Under the pieces are notes generated by a model. That model was not told where the DNA came from. It ran no database searches and worked only from the letters and a program-made list of their open reading frames with translations. A program made the position numbers and the translations under genes. 53,418 nucleotides of DNA, taken from the NCBI RefSeq assembly GCF_001571065.1, contig NZ_BCSW01000022.1, forward strand, positions 1 through 53,418, given 5' to 3'. This stretch comes from Dietzia cinnamea NBRC 102147. Lineage in GTDB: Bacteria; Actinomycetota; Actinomycetes; Mycobacteriales; Mycobacteriaceae. Position 1 is the first letter of the stretch. Each line of letters starts with the position of its first letter. Of this stretch, positions 36,647 to 45,247 are shown piece after piece.

Positions 36647-36922
36647 ATGAGCCCAGTACGACGGGGAGAAAAGCTCCCGATCTTCAACCGGATCGCCGTG
36701 CTGCGTGCGGAACAGAGACTGAGCCGCGCAGCACTCGCCGAGCGGATCTCGGTGAACCCACAGACCGTGGGTGCGCTGGAGCGCGGCGACCACTACCCGA
36801 GCCTCGACCTCGCCTTTCGCATCTGCGAGGTGTTCGACCTTCCGGTCGAGGCCGTGTTCTCCCGCGAGGAGTTCCGCCCGATGTCCGCAGAGATCTACCG
36901 CCGCGACCGAGAGGACTCGTGA
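36647..36922 (+). CDS. XRE-family transcriptional regulator (YozG-like)
   Basis: A 91-residue single-domain helix-turn-helix protein. The fold spans residues about 12-70, with recognition segment AALAERISVNPQTVGALERGDHYPSL and the typical DLAFRICEVFDLPVEAVFSREEF ending. The basic N-terminus (SPVRRGEKLP) is extra. Its stop overlaps the start of a four-helix membrane protein, a pairing widespread in bacteria and archaea. The palindrome in its own promoter points to autorepression. Confidence 0.92.
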   Translation: MSPVRRGEKLPIFNRIAVLRAEQRLSRAALAERISVNPQTVGALERGDHYPSLDLAFRICEVFDLPVEAVFSREEFRPMSAEIYRRDREDS

Positions 36923-37476
36923 TGACCACGCGCACTCACGACAACCCGACCCCCGACAGCCCGACCTCCGACACTCGTACCACCGCGGAGCGGCGGTACG
37001 AGAAGAACCTGGAGCGCACCGAGACGAGCCTGCCGACCTGGCGGACGGCAGCTCGTCGCCGTCTCCTCGTCCGTCTCAACTGGGCGAGCCTGAGCATCAT
37101 GGCCGCGATCGCGGTGGCCGGCTACTTCTGGTTCCCGATCATCCTGGCCTGGCTACCCATGACCGTGGTGATCTGCACCGTCTGGACCATGCTCCGGGTG
37201 ACGATCGACTCCAAGGACACCGCACCCGCCCGCTACCTCGACGAGTTCGAGACCGCCACCCTGCTCCAGGCCCGGTCCCGGGCGCTCAACCTGGTGACGA
37301 GCGGACTGTTCGTGATCTCGCTCGTCCTGATCTTCGGCTCGAGCCTGCAGCTCGGGGAGGGCCACCGTCTGGCCTACATGATGGGCGGGCTCGGCATCAT
37401 CCTGTTCCTCGCCGGTGCGGTCATCCCCGCCGCCGCGATGGCCAACACCATGGAGCCCGCCGACGACCCGGCCTGA
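36922..37476 (+). CDS. Four-helix membrane protein paired with the XRE regulator
   Basis: A 184-residue protein, possibly of the DUF2178 type. A polar N-terminus of about 55 residues precedes four membrane helices arranged in two hairpins: SLSIMAAIAVAGYFWF and IILAWLPMTVVICTVW, then LNLVTSGLFVISLVLIFG and GLGIILFLAGAVIPAAAM. The ATG overlaps the regulator's stop codon (TGATG). In such pairs the membrane protein may sense a signal and titrate or release the regulator; no function is established. GTG 36919 is an alternative start. Confidence 0.82.
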   Translation: MTTRTHDNPTPDSPTSDTRTTAERRYEKNLERTETSLPTWRTAARRRLLVRLNWASLSIMAAIAVAGYFWFPIILAWLPMTVVICTVWTMLRVTIDSKDTAPARYLDEFETATLLQARSRALNLVTSGLFVISLVLIFGSSLQLGEGHRLAYMMGGLGIILFLAGAVIPAAAMANTMEPADDPA

Positions 37477-37506
37477 GCCCGGGCGCGCCCACACCACCCC
37501 GCTGGC

Positions 37507-37547
37507 GAGCGCCCCACAACCCCGCCGTGGAGCGCCCCACAACCCCG
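37507..37547. repeat. Two direct 18-bp repeats
   Basis: GAGCGCCCCACAACCCCG occurs at 37507-37524 and again at 37530-37547 (23-bp period), directly before the inverted-repeat cluster. Confidence 0.7.
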
Positions 37548-37619
37548 GAATCCGCTACTCCCGCTCGGAATCCGCTACCCGTGTGGGAGTAGCGGATCCG
37601 AAGCGGGAGTAGCGGATCC
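37547..37619. repeat. Four-unit inverted repeat cluster
   Basis: Two GG(A)ATCCGCTAC-type units on the left (from 37547 and 37567) face two GAGTAGCGGATCC units on the right (from 37587 and 37607). Arms of about 32 nt can pair almost fully around GTGTGG. It sits between convergent genes and may terminate both. Confidence 0.75.
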
Positions 37620-37634
37620 TGGTGGCGGGTGGTC

Positions 37635-39884
37635 CTATCCGGCGCCGGCGGTGCGGATCGTCCACGCGTACTCGAACGCCGTCTGGCGCCACCGCTCGTA
37701 GCGACCCGACACGCCGCCGTGCCCGGCGCTCATCTCGCAGCGCAGCAGCACCGGCCGGTCGGCGGAGTTGGCCGACGGCGCCACGGCCCGCAGCTTGGCC
37801 ACCCACTTGGCCGGCTCCACGTACAGCACGCGGGTGTCGTTGAGCGAGGTCACCGCGAGGATGGCCGGGTACTCCTCGGCCGCGATGTTCTCGTACGGGG
37901 CGTAGGAGGCCATGTAGTCGTAGACCTCCTCCGAGTGCAGCGGGTCGCCCCACTCGTCCCACTCGATCACCGTCAGCGGCAACTCCGGCATGAGGATCGA
38001 GGTGAGCGGGTCGACGAACGGCACCACGGCCTGGATCCCCGCGAACAGGTCGGGGGCGAGGTTGGCGACCGCCCCCATGAGCAGGCCGCCCGCGCTGCCG
38101 CCCTCGGCGACCAGCCGGTCCGGCGCGGTGAGTCCCGAGTCGACGAGGTGCCGCGCGCAGTCGACGAAGTCGGTGAAGGTGTTGCGCTTGGCCAGCTTCT
38201 TGCCGTTCTCGTACCAGAGCCGGCCCATCTCGCCGCCACCGCGCACGTGCGCCACGGCATAGGCCATCCCCCGGTCGAGCAACGACAGCCTGGCCACCGA
38301 GAACGCGGGATCGATGCTCGACTCGTACGAACCATAGCCGTACAGCAGGGTCGGTACCTGCTCGTCGGCGTCGACGCGGGCGGCGGTGTCGGTCGACATC
38401 ACGAGTGAGATCGGCACGCGCGTGCCGTCCCCGGCGGTCGCCCATTCCCGCCGCTGCACGTAACCGCTCGGGTCGTAGCCGCCGAGCACCTCCTGCTCAC
38501 GCAGCAGCGTGCGTTCGCCGGTCGTCAGGTCGAGCGAGTAGACCCGCCCCGGTGTGACGAACGAGCCGTAACCGAACCGCAGGACCGGCGAGTTCCACTC
38601 CGGGTTCGATCCGGGACCGGAGGTGAACAGCTCCTCGTCGAACTCGACGGGATCGAATCGCGAATACCCACCGGTCCCCGCCGTGGAATCCGGGTCGATC
38701 GGCATGAGCGCGAAGCGCGGCAGCGCCCCCTCGCGGTAGCCCAGCACCAGCACCCGGGCGAAGGCGTCCACGCCCTCGACGCGGACGTCGTCGCGGTGCG
38801 CAACGAGCGTGCGCAGGTCCCGCAGCGGACCCTCGATCGGGCCCGCGGGCGCCTCGGCCACCACGTAGTTCGGCGCGCCGTCGTTGTGCGTGACGAGGAA
38901 CCGGTCCTCTCCGCCGATCACCGCGTGCTCGACGTCGTACTCGACGCCCTCCTCCCTCGGTCGGACGCACCAGAACTCACCCGCGGGATCGCTCGAGTCC
39001 AGACACCACACCTCGGTGGTGATCTTGGAACCCGCCGCTATCTGCAGGTACTTCTCGCTGCGGGTCTCGCCCACCCCGATCCAGTAGGACTCGTCGGGCT
39101 CGTGGAACACCTCGTCGTCGTCGTCCCTCGTCGTCCCGAGGCGGTGACGCCAGACGGTGTCCGGTCTCCAGGCGTCGTCGACGGTCACGTAGAACACGTA
39201 CCGGCCGTCGCGAGACCAGGTCACGCCCGCCGCGATGCCGGAGATCTCCTCGTCCGGCGCGGTGACCTCGGCGTCCAGCGAGCGGAAGCGCAGCGTGTAG
39301 CGCTCGTCGCCCTCGGTATCGGTGGCCCACGCCAGCATCGTCCCGTCGTGACTGACCGAGAAGGCGCCGAGCGCGAAGTACTCGTGCCCCTCGGCCTCGG
39401 CGTTTCCGTCCATGAGCAGTTGCTCGCCGGGCAGTTCCTCGTCCGGGGAGACCTCCGGCGGCGCCCACCCGGCCGGGTCCGCGGGGTCGTCGACGTACTG
39501 CTGCGGAACCGGCACGCGACAGTGCTTCGCGTACGAGCGGCCCTCCTCCGTGCGCGAGAAGTACCACCAGCCGCCGGAGCGCACGGGGACCGACATGTCG
39601 GTTTCCTTCACGCGCGAGCGGATCTCCTCATAGACCTCGTCCTCCAGCGGCTTGAGGTCGGCGGTCATGGCGTCGGTGTAGGCGTTCTCCGCCTCCAGGT
39701 ACTCGCGCGTCGCCGGGGCATCCTTGTCGCGCAGCCACTCGTAGTCGTCGACGAAGACGCGACCGTGGTGCTCGCGCCGGTGCGGGCGACGCTCGGCCAC
39801 GGGCGGCGCGGGCGGGGTCGTCGGAGTCGCGGGCGAGGTCGATTCGGTCGCGGAACTCCGCGAGGTGGCGTCGAAGGCGCTCAC
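37635..39884 (-). CDS. ptrB: Oligopeptidase B (protease II, S9A family)
   Basis: A cytoplasmic serine peptidase cleaving short peptides after Arg or Lys. The 749-residue protein has an N-terminal propeller starting at [15 protein letters not shown] and a C-terminal alpha/beta-hydrolase domain. The nucleophile is near residue 597 in [11 protein letters not shown], the Asp in [11 protein letters not shown], and the His in [11 protein letters not shown]. In M. tuberculosis H37Rv I recall this gene as split (Rv0781/Rv0782); here it is intact. Its start overlaps the purC stop by 4 nt (ATGA). Confidence 0.96.
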   Translation of the reverse strand: MSAFDATSRSSATESTSPATPTTPPAPPVAERRPHRREHHGRVFVDDYEWLRDKDAPATREYLEAENAYTDAMTADLKPLEDEVYEEIRSRVKETDMSVPVRSGGWWYFSRTEEGRSYAKHCRVPVPQQYVDDPADPAGWAPPEVSPDEELPGEQLLMDGNAEAEGHEYFALGAFSVSHDGTMLAWATDTEGDERYTLRFRSLDAEVTAPDEEISGIAAGVTWSRDGRYVFYVTVDDAWRPDTVWRHRLGTTRDDDDEVFHEPDESYWIGVGETRSEKYLQIAAGSKITTEVWCLDSSDPAGEFWCVRPREEGVEYDVEHAVIGGEDRFLVTHNDGAPNYVVAEAPAGPIEGPLRDLRTLVAHRDDVRVEGVDAFARVLVLGYREGALPRFALMPIDPDSTAGTGGYSRFDPVEFDEELFTSGPGSNPEWNSPVLRFGYGSFVTPGRVYSLDLTTGERTLLREQEVLGGYDPSGYVQRREWATAGDGTRVPISLVMSTDTAARVDADEQVPTLLYGYGSYESSIDPAFSVARLSLLDRGMAYAVAHVRGGGEMGRLWYENGKKLAKRNTFTDFVDCARHLVDSGLTAPDRLVAEGGSAGGLLMGAVANLAPDLFAGIQAVVPFVDPLTSILMPELPLTVIEWDEWGDPLHSEEVYDYMASYAPYENIAAEEYPAILAVTSLNDTRVLYVEPAKWVAKLRAVAPSANSADRPVLLRCEMSAGHGGVSGRYERWRQTAFEYAWTIRTAGAG

Positions 39885-40774
39885 GCGTCGCCACCGCCGA
39901 TCCAGTCCGCGAACGACAGACCGGAGATCCGCTCATACGCCTCGATGTACCGCTCGCGCGTGGCGGCCACCACCGCGTCGGGGAGCACCGGCGGAGGGGT
40001 GTCGGCATCCTTGTTCCAGCCCGCCTCCGGTCCGGTCAGCCAGTTGCGCACGAACTGCTTGTCGAAGCTCGGCTGCACGCGGCCCGGCGAGTAATCGTCG
40101 GCCGGCCAGTACCGGGACGAGTCCGGCGTGAGCACCTCGTCGGCGAGGATCAGCTCCCCGTCGGCCAGCCCGAACTCGAACTTCGTGTCCGCCAGCAGCA
40201 CGCCACGGTCGGCTGCGATCTCCGCGGCCCGCGAGTAGATGTCGAGGGTCTCCGACCGCAGCCGCTCGGCGAGCTCGTCGCCGACGATGCGGGTGAGCTG
40301 GTCGAACGAGATGTTTTCGTCGTGGTCCCCCACCGCCGCCTTGGTGGCCGGGGTGAAGATCGGTTCCGGCAGCTTGCTGGCCTCCACCAAGCCGTCGGGC
40401 AGCTCGATGCCGCACACCGTGCCCGATTCGCGGTACTCGGTGATGCCCGACCCGGTCAGGTAACCGCGGGCGACACACTCCGCCTGGACCATATCGAGCC
40501 GACGCACCACCATCGCGCGCCCCAGCACCTCGGCCGGGATGCGCTCGTCGTCGAGTGGTCCCGCCAGGTGGTTGGGCACGTCGAGCGCGTCGAAGAAGAA
40601 CGCGCTCATCGCGGTGAGCACCCGGCCCTTGTCGGGGATGGGAGTCCCGAGCACGTGGTCGTACGCCGAGATCCTGTCGGTGGCCACCATGAGCAGCGTC
40701 TCGTCGTCGATCTCGTACATCTCGCGGACCTTCCCGGAGACGAGGTGGCGGTAGGAGGACAGATCGGGTCGCAT
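39881..40774 (-). CDS. purC: Phosphoribosylaminoimidazole-succinocarboxamide synthase
   Basis: Joins aspartate to CAIR to form SAICAR in purine synthesis. The 297-residue length fits the actinobacterial form. Motifs are [23 protein letters not shown] near the N-terminus, [12 protein letters not shown], and [13 protein letters not shown] 40774 is 7 nt behind TACGCT. It is followed by ptrB with an ATGA overlap, so the peptidase is translated in step with a purine enzyme. Confidence 0.98.
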   Translation of the reverse strand: MRPDLSSYRHLVSGKVREMYEIDDETLLMVATDRISAYDHVLGTPIPDKGRVLTAMSAFFFDALDVPNHLAGPLDDERIPAEVLGRAMVVRRLDMVQAECVARGYLTGSGITEYRESGTVCGIELPDGLVEASKLPEPIFTPATKAAVGDHDENISFDQLTRIVGDELAERLRSETLDIYSRAAEIAADRGVLLADTKFEFGLADGELILADEVLTPDSSRYWPADDYSPGRVQPSFDKQFVRNWLTGPEAGWNKDADTPPPVLPDAVVAATRERYIEAYERISGLSFADWIGGGDA

Positions 40775-40781
40775 GACGGCC

Positions 40782-40787
40782 AGCGTA
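40782..40787 (-). promoter_or_regulatory. Leaderless -10 box for purC
   Basis: TACGCT on the minus strand, 7 nt before ATG 40774. Confidence 0.5.
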
Positions 40788-40845
40788 GCCGGACGACGAT
40801 CACCGACGAGGCGGTGCGTCGAGCCGGCCGGCCCCGCGCGGAGAC

Positions 40846-41709
40846 TCAGCCCAGCCGGGCGTCGAGCCACTCCCCCAGAGCCGCGTACGCCTCGTCCGCG
40901 CAGAGGTCGTTGAACAGTTCGTGCAGCCCGCCCTCGATCTCCCGGTAGGTGATCTCCGGGCGCGGATCGTGATCCGTGCCTGCAACCTGCGCGAACCGGC
41001 GGGACCCCGTCGGGGAGGTGATGGTGTCGGCGGAACCGTGGAGGATGAGCGTGGGCAACCGCAGGGACCGGGAACGCTCGATCAGCCTGGCGCCGCCAGC
41101 CAACATCGTCCCCGCGGTCAGCGCCGGCACCCCGGATTGGTGCACCAGCGGGTCCGAGCAGTAGTCCTCCACGTACTCGGGCACCCGCGAGATGTCGTTC
41201 GCATCCAGTTTCTCGACCGGAAGGAACGGCAGCAGGCGCGCGACCACGGGAGCGACCGCCTTGAGCGCCGCTGGCGTGCCCTCACCCACGGCGAGCGCCG
41301 GCGAGGACAGGATGAGCCCTTTGAGGTCCCAGGGTCTCCTGAGCGCGGATTCACCGGCCACCTGCCCGCCCATGGAATGCCCCATGAGCAGTCTCGGGAG
41401 GGCGTCGGCTCCGGCCCCCTCCTCCGACCGGGACCACTCAGCCACCGCGTCACGCACCGCCAGGTTGTCCTCGATGTGGGTTTCCATCGCGACTTTGAAT
41501 CGCGGCCCCGGGGCGGTGCCGTGACCACGCAGGTCGTAGGTCGCGACCGTGATCCCGCGATCGGTGAGGAACCGGATGGTTCGCGCGTAGCGACCGGAGT
41601 GTTCGCCGAAGCCGTGGACCAGCACCATCAGAGCCCTCGGCTCGTCGGCGTGGTGCAGCTTCGCCTGTAGTCCAGAGGTGCCGGGGACGGGGATCACGGT
41701 CTCGTACAT
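40846..41709 (-). CDS. Monoacylglycerol-lipase-like alpha/beta hydrolase
   Basis: A 287-residue serine hydrolase of the Hydrolase_4 group, similar to the mycobacterial monoacylglycerol lipase Rv0183. The oxyanion motif [11 protein letters not shown] is near residue 31, nucleophile Ser112 in MGHSMGGQ, Asp in LHGSADTIT and His in [11 protein letters not shown] short helical lid lies between the Ser and Asp. No signal peptide, so cytoplasmic or membrane-associated. The substrate is inferred; lysophospholipase activity is also possible. Confidence 0.92.
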   Translation of the reverse strand: MYETVIPVPGTSGLQAKLHHADEPRALMVLVHGFGEHSGRYARTIRFLTDRGITVATYDLRGHGTAPGPRFKVAMETHIEDNLAVRDAVAEWSRSEEGAGADALPRLLMGHSMGGQVAGESALRRPWDLKGLILSSPALAVGEGTPAALKAVAPVVARLLPFLPVEKLDANDISRVPEYVEDYCSDPLVHQSGVPALTAGTMLAGGARLIERSRSLRLPTLILHGSADTITSPTGSRRFAQVAGTDHDPRPEITYREIEGGLHELFNDLCADEAYAALGEWLDARLG

Positions 41710-41716
41710 GGTGATG

Positions 41717-41722
41717 AGACTA
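41717..41722 (-). promoter_or_regulatory. Leaderless -10 box for the lipase gene
   Basis: TAGTCT on the minus strand, 7 nt before ATG 41709. Confidence 0.5.
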
Positions 41723-41952
41723 GTGCCCGCCCGCGCCGACCAGGGGCCGATCGCCGGGCGGTCCTCAGATGCCGAGCTGACGCAGGATGAGGCTGTCCAC
41801 GCCCAGTGACATCAGCGAGAAGGCGATAGGTACCTGGAACTGCTCCATGAACGCCGCCGGGTCGATCCCGACCGCCGAACTCGCGGTGGCGAGTCCTGAC
41901 TGGATCGCACCGGAGGACCGGGTGTTCCAGGGAGGCGAGCAAGGGCGGGGTC

Positions 41953-42062
41953 GAGGCGCCATCTCCAGGAGCGGCTGCCCGGAGGCCAACACTCCCGCCC
42001 CCGACGATGGCGTCTGGCCCCCGCGCCGGGGCAGGCGAGGCGCCATCCCCGGGAGCGGCTGC
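41953..42062. repeat. 26-bp direct repeat in a 0.4-kb gene-free gap
   Basis: GAGGCGCCATCTCCAGGAGC... at 41953-41978 and its copy with two changes at 42037-42062, 84 bp apart. The gap 41710-42122 otherwise holds only a doubtful 27-codon frame ending at 41765 (MEQFQVPIAFSLMSLG...), which lacks a convincing Shine-Dalgarno or -10. Confidence 0.6.
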
Positions 42063-42122
42063 GCGGTCCCCGGGGCGGCGCGTCAGCCCCTAACCGCGAG
42101 GCGGACGCGACCCGCTCGGGTT

Positions 42123-43580
42123 CTACAGAATCGAGCCCGGCGCGTAGCCGGCGGCCTCTGGGTGACGGGCGACGAGCGCCTCGACGCGGGCGACCACGGC
42201 ATCGACCTGGTCGCCGGCCGCACCGATGAACGCCGCGCGGTCCGCCAGCGCCTCCTCCAGCGCCGGACGGCCCAAAGGCAGCCGCTCGTCCGCGGCGAGC
42301 CGCTCGATGAGGTCGGGCTCGCGACCCTCCTCCCGCATGGCCAGGGCCACGGCGACGGCGTTCTCCTTGATCGCCTCATGGGCGAGCTCGCGACCGACGC
42401 CCGCGCGCACCGCGGCCATGAGCACCTTGGTGGTGGCGAGGAACGGCAGGTAGCGCTGCAGCTCCTTGTCGATCACGGCGGGGTAGGCGCCGAACTCGTC
42501 GAGCACAGTCAGGAAGGTCTCGAACATCCCGTCCAGCGCGAAGAACGCGTCGGGCAGTGCGACGCGTCGGACGACCGAGCAGAACACGTCCCCCTCGTTC
42601 CACTGCGCGCCCGCGAGCTCGGCGGCCATGGACCCGTAACCGCGCAGGACGACCTGGAGGCCGTTGACCCGTTCACACGAGCGGGTGTTCATCTTGTGCG
42701 GCATCGCCGAGGAGCCGACCTGCCCGGGCTGGAACCCCTCGGTGACGAGCTCGTGACCGGCCATGAGTCGGATGGTCTGCGCGAGCGAGGACGGGCCCGC
42801 CCCGAGCTGGACGAGCGCGGAGACGACCTCGTGGTCCAGCGACCGCGGGTAGACCTGCCCGACCGAGTCGAAGGTGCGGGCGAAGCCCAGGTGCTCGGCG
42901 ATCCGCCCCTCGAGCTCGGCCATCTTGGCGGCGTCACCGCCGAGGAGGTCGAGCATGTCCTGGGCGGTGCCCATGGGGCCCTTGATGCCGCGCAGCGGAT
43001 ACCGCTCGAGGAGCGACTCGACCCGCTCGAGGGCGACCAGCAGCTCGTCGGCGGCGGAGGCGAAGCGCTTACCGAGGGTGGTCGCCTGCGCGGCGACGTT
43101 GTGGCTGCGTCCCGCCATGACCGTGTCGCGGTGGGCCACGGCGTGCTCGGCCAGGCGACGGGCCGCGGCGACGCCCCGGTCGCGCACCAGCTCGAGCGAG
43201 CGCACCACCTGCAACTGCTCGACGTTCTCGGTGAGGTCACGGCTCGTCATGCCCTTGTGGATGTGCTCGTGCCCGGCGAGGTCGTTGAACTCCTCGATGC
43301 GTGCTTTGACGTCGTGCCGGGTGACCCGCTCGCGCTCGGCGATCGACGCGAGATCGACGCGGTCGACCACCGCCTCGTAGGCCTCGATCACGCCGTCGGG
43401 GACGTCGATCCCCAGGTCCCGCTGCGCGCGGAGTACCGCGATCCACAGCTGGCGCTCGAGCACGATCTTGTGCTCGGCGGACCACAGCGTGGCCAGGTCA
43501 ACGCTCGCGTAGCGCGAGGCGAGGACATTGGAGATCCGGGGCTTTGCGGCCCGGGCGGGCGAGGCGTTCTGGGCGGTCAC
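42123..43580 (-). CDS. purB: Adenylosuccinate lyase
   Basis: Catalyses two fumarate-releasing steps: SAICAR to AICAR and adenylosuccinate to AMP. The 485-residue protein belongs to the fumarase/aspartase superfamily. The signature GSSAMPHKMNTRSCERV holds the catalytic Ser loop. HKGMTSRDLTENV carries the active-site region, and RSHNVAAQATTLGKRFA the conserved His. The start is GTG. It is the seventh pur gene of the window, on the same strand as the rest. Confidence 0.98.
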   Translation of the reverse strand: MTAQNASPARAAKPRISNVLASRYASVDLATLWSAEHKIVLERQLWIAVLRAQRDLGIDVPDGVIEAYEAVVDRVDLASIAERERVTRHDVKARIEEFNDLAGHEHIHKGMTSRDLTENVEQLQVVRSLELVRDRGVAAARRLAEHAVAHRDTVMAGRSHNVAAQATTLGKRFASAADELLVALERVESLLERYPLRGIKGPMGTAQDMLDLLGGDAAKMAELEGRIAEHLGFARTFDSVGQVYPRSLDHEVVSALVQLGAGPSSLAQTIRLMAGHELVTEGFQPGQVGSSAMPHKMNTRSCERVNGLQVVLRGYGSMAAELAGAQWNEGDVFCSVVRRVALPDAFFALDGMFETFLTVLDEFGAYPAVIDKELQRYLPFLATTKVLMAAVRAGVGRELAHEAIKENAVAVALAMREEGREPDLIERLAADERLPLGRPALEEALADRAAFIGAAGDQVDAVVARVEALVARHPEAAGYAPGSIL

Positions 43581-43601
43581 GCCCCCAGTATCGCAGCCCG
43601 T

Positions 43602-43745
43602 TCAGGAGATGACCGAGCCGCCGGTGGACCCGGCGAGGATCTCGCGGGCATTGAGGTAGACCTGCTCGACCGTCAGCGGCGCCTGCAGCAGCAGCCACGG
43701 CCGGGTGATGAAGACGCTGACGGTGATGATCTCGGCTGAGCCCAT
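43602..43745 (-). CDS. 47-residue small protein, unrecognised
   Basis: It starts MGSAEIITVSVFITRPWLL and ends AREILAGSTGGSVIS. There is no signal peptide; a hydrophobic N-terminal half is followed by a short amphipathic helix (LTVEQVYLNAREILAG) and a Gly/Ser tail. The ATG is exactly 6 nt behind TACCGT, the leaderless pattern of neighbouring real genes, which is the main support. It lies between purB and the aminotransferase on their strand, ending 21 nt before the purB start. Function unknown. Confidence 0.55.
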   Translation of the reverse strand: MGSAEIITVSVFITRPWLLLQAPLTVEQVYLNAREILAGSTGGSVIS

Positions 43746-43751
43746 GCGCCG

Positions 43752-43757
43752 ACGGTA
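43752..43757 (-). promoter_or_regulatory. Leaderless -10 box for the 47-codon gene
   Basis: TACCGT on the minus strand, 6 nt before ATG 43745. Confidence 0.45.
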
Positions 43758-43821
43758 GCCGCCCGGCGTCACCGGCGGGGACGCCGCGTCCACGGGGCCC
43801 ACGGCGCACACGGGCGGGCGC

Positions 43822-44997
43822 CTACGGGGCCAGTTCCGCCTCGAGCCGGTCCATGGCCTCGGCGATCTCGTCGGTCGCCCCCGCGAAGCTCAACCGCACC
43901 GTGTGCCGGCCGTCGACGGTGTCGAAGTCGACGCCCGGCGTGAGCGCGACCCCGGTGCGGTCGAGGATCCGCGCGCACCACGCCACCGAGTCGTCGGTCC
44001 AGCGGGAGACGTCGAAGTAGGCATAGAACGCGCCGTCGGGTGGGGCGACCTCCTTCACCCCCAGATCGACGAGCCGACGCAGCACGAGGTCCCGGTTGCG
44101 GGCGTAGCGCTCGACGTGGAGGTCGAGCTCGGCGGTCGAGTCGTCGGTGAAGGCGGCGACGGCCGCGAACTGCGCGTCGGCGGGTGGGCAGATCGTCAGG
44201 TTGCCCACGAGCCGGTCGACGGGGTCCCGCAGGTACTCCGGCAGCAGCATCCACCCGATCCGCCAGCCGGTCATGGAGAAGTACTTGGACACCGAGCCCA
44301 TGACCACCGCCTCGCGGCTGGCCCGCCAGGCGCTCGCGCACTCCCGGCCGTAGGTGACGCCGTGGTAGATCTCGTCGCTGATGAGTAGCGTGCCGTTCGA
44401 CTCGCACCACCGGGCAAGCGCGGCGAGCTCGTCCGCGTCGATGATCGTGCCGGTGGGGTTGGCGGGGCTGGCGACGGTGAGCCCGGCGGGGGCGCGCCCG
44501 AGCTCCGCCGTGGCCGCCTCGAGTTGCGCGACGGTGGGCTGATACCGCGTGTCCGCCCCGCACGCGATCTCGTGGACGTGGCACCCCAGCGCCTGGAGGG
44601 TGTTGCGGTAGGCGGGGTAGCCGGGGCGCGCCATGACCACGATGTCGCCGGGGTCGAAAGCGGCGAGGAAGAGGGCGGTGAAGCCGCCGGAGGAACCGGT
44701 GGTGACGACGACGTCGTCGGCGCGCACGTCGAGCCCGTCCCGTCGCCGGTGATACGCGGCGATCGCCTCGCGGAGGGGCCGGATGCCCACGGCCTCGGTA
44801 TAACCGAGGATCTCGGTGTCCAGGGCCCGGTGGGCCGCGGCCAGTACCGGCGCCGGGGCCGGGGTCGAGGGCTGCCCGGCGCATAGGGAGATCACGTCCC
44901 CGTGGGTCTCCTGGCGCCTGGCCGCGGCCGCGAGGACGGTCATCACGTGGAACGGCTCGACAGCCGAGCGGCGGGAGGGTTCGCGTGGGACGGACAT
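43822..44997 (-). CDS. Class I/II PLP aminotransferase (aspartate-aminotransferase-like)
   Basis: A 391-residue fold-type I enzyme. PLP-binding Lys238 is in SVSKYFSMTGWRIGW. The cofactor-ring and phosphate contacts are TTGSSGGFTALF and SPANPTGTIID, and the DEIY segment follows. The FSMTGWRIG signature matches subgroup I gamma enzymes. The amino donor and keto acid are not deducible. ATG 44997 is 6 nt behind TAGCGT. The 250 bp upstream, to the transporter gene end, show nothing else. Confidence 0.93.
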   Translation of the reverse strand: MSVPREPSRRSAVEPFHVMTVLAAAARRQETHGDVISLCAGQPSTPAPAPVLAAAHRALDTEILGYTEAVGIRPLREAIAAYHRRRDGLDVRADDVVVTTGSSGGFTALFLAAFDPGDIVVMARPGYPAYRNTLQALGCHVHEIACGADTRYQPTVAQLEAATAELGRAPAGLTVASPANPTGTIIDADELAALARWCESNGTLLISDEIYHGVTYGRECASAWRASREAVVMGSVSKYFSMTGWRIGWMLLPEYLRDPVDRLVGNLTICPPADAQFAAVAAFTDDSTAELDLHVERYARNRDLVLRRLVDLGVKEVAPPDGAFYAYFDVSRWTDDSVAWCARILDRTGVALTPGVDFDTVDGRHTVRLSFAGATDEIAEAMDRLEAELAP

Positions 44998-45003
44998 GCC
45001 CCG

Positions 45004-45009
45004 ACGCTA
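45004..45009 (-). promoter_or_regulatory. Leaderless -10 box for the aminotransferase gene
   Basis: TAGCGT on the minus strand, 6 nt before ATG 44997. Confidence 0.5.
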
Positions 45010-45247
45010 GCGCCCCGATCGGCGGTGTCCACCACGGGCCGGTCGGTGGGATGCCGGGGGCGCGCCGGCGGACCAGCGGCGGACCCGTCGCAGGTCGACG
45101 GGTCCGACCCGGGTTCCGCGCACTGTTCGAGGCCGCGGGATCCGTCAAGGTCGCGGGCACGTCGTCGGTGACGGCGGGCTTCCCCCGGATCGTGATGAGG
45201 CGCGAACTCGGGGGAGACCGCGCTCGCGGTCTCCCGCGCCCCGTCCG

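Noticed and set aside
37547-37619. Could the repeat units be a CRISPR array?
   Set aside because: Only four units, two in each orientation, with no spacers of constant length and no cas genes.
41765-42046. A 93-codon minus-strand frame in the gap before purB.
   Set aside because: Most of it translates the 26-bp repeats; only the last 27-45 residues look protein-like, and no start signal supports them.
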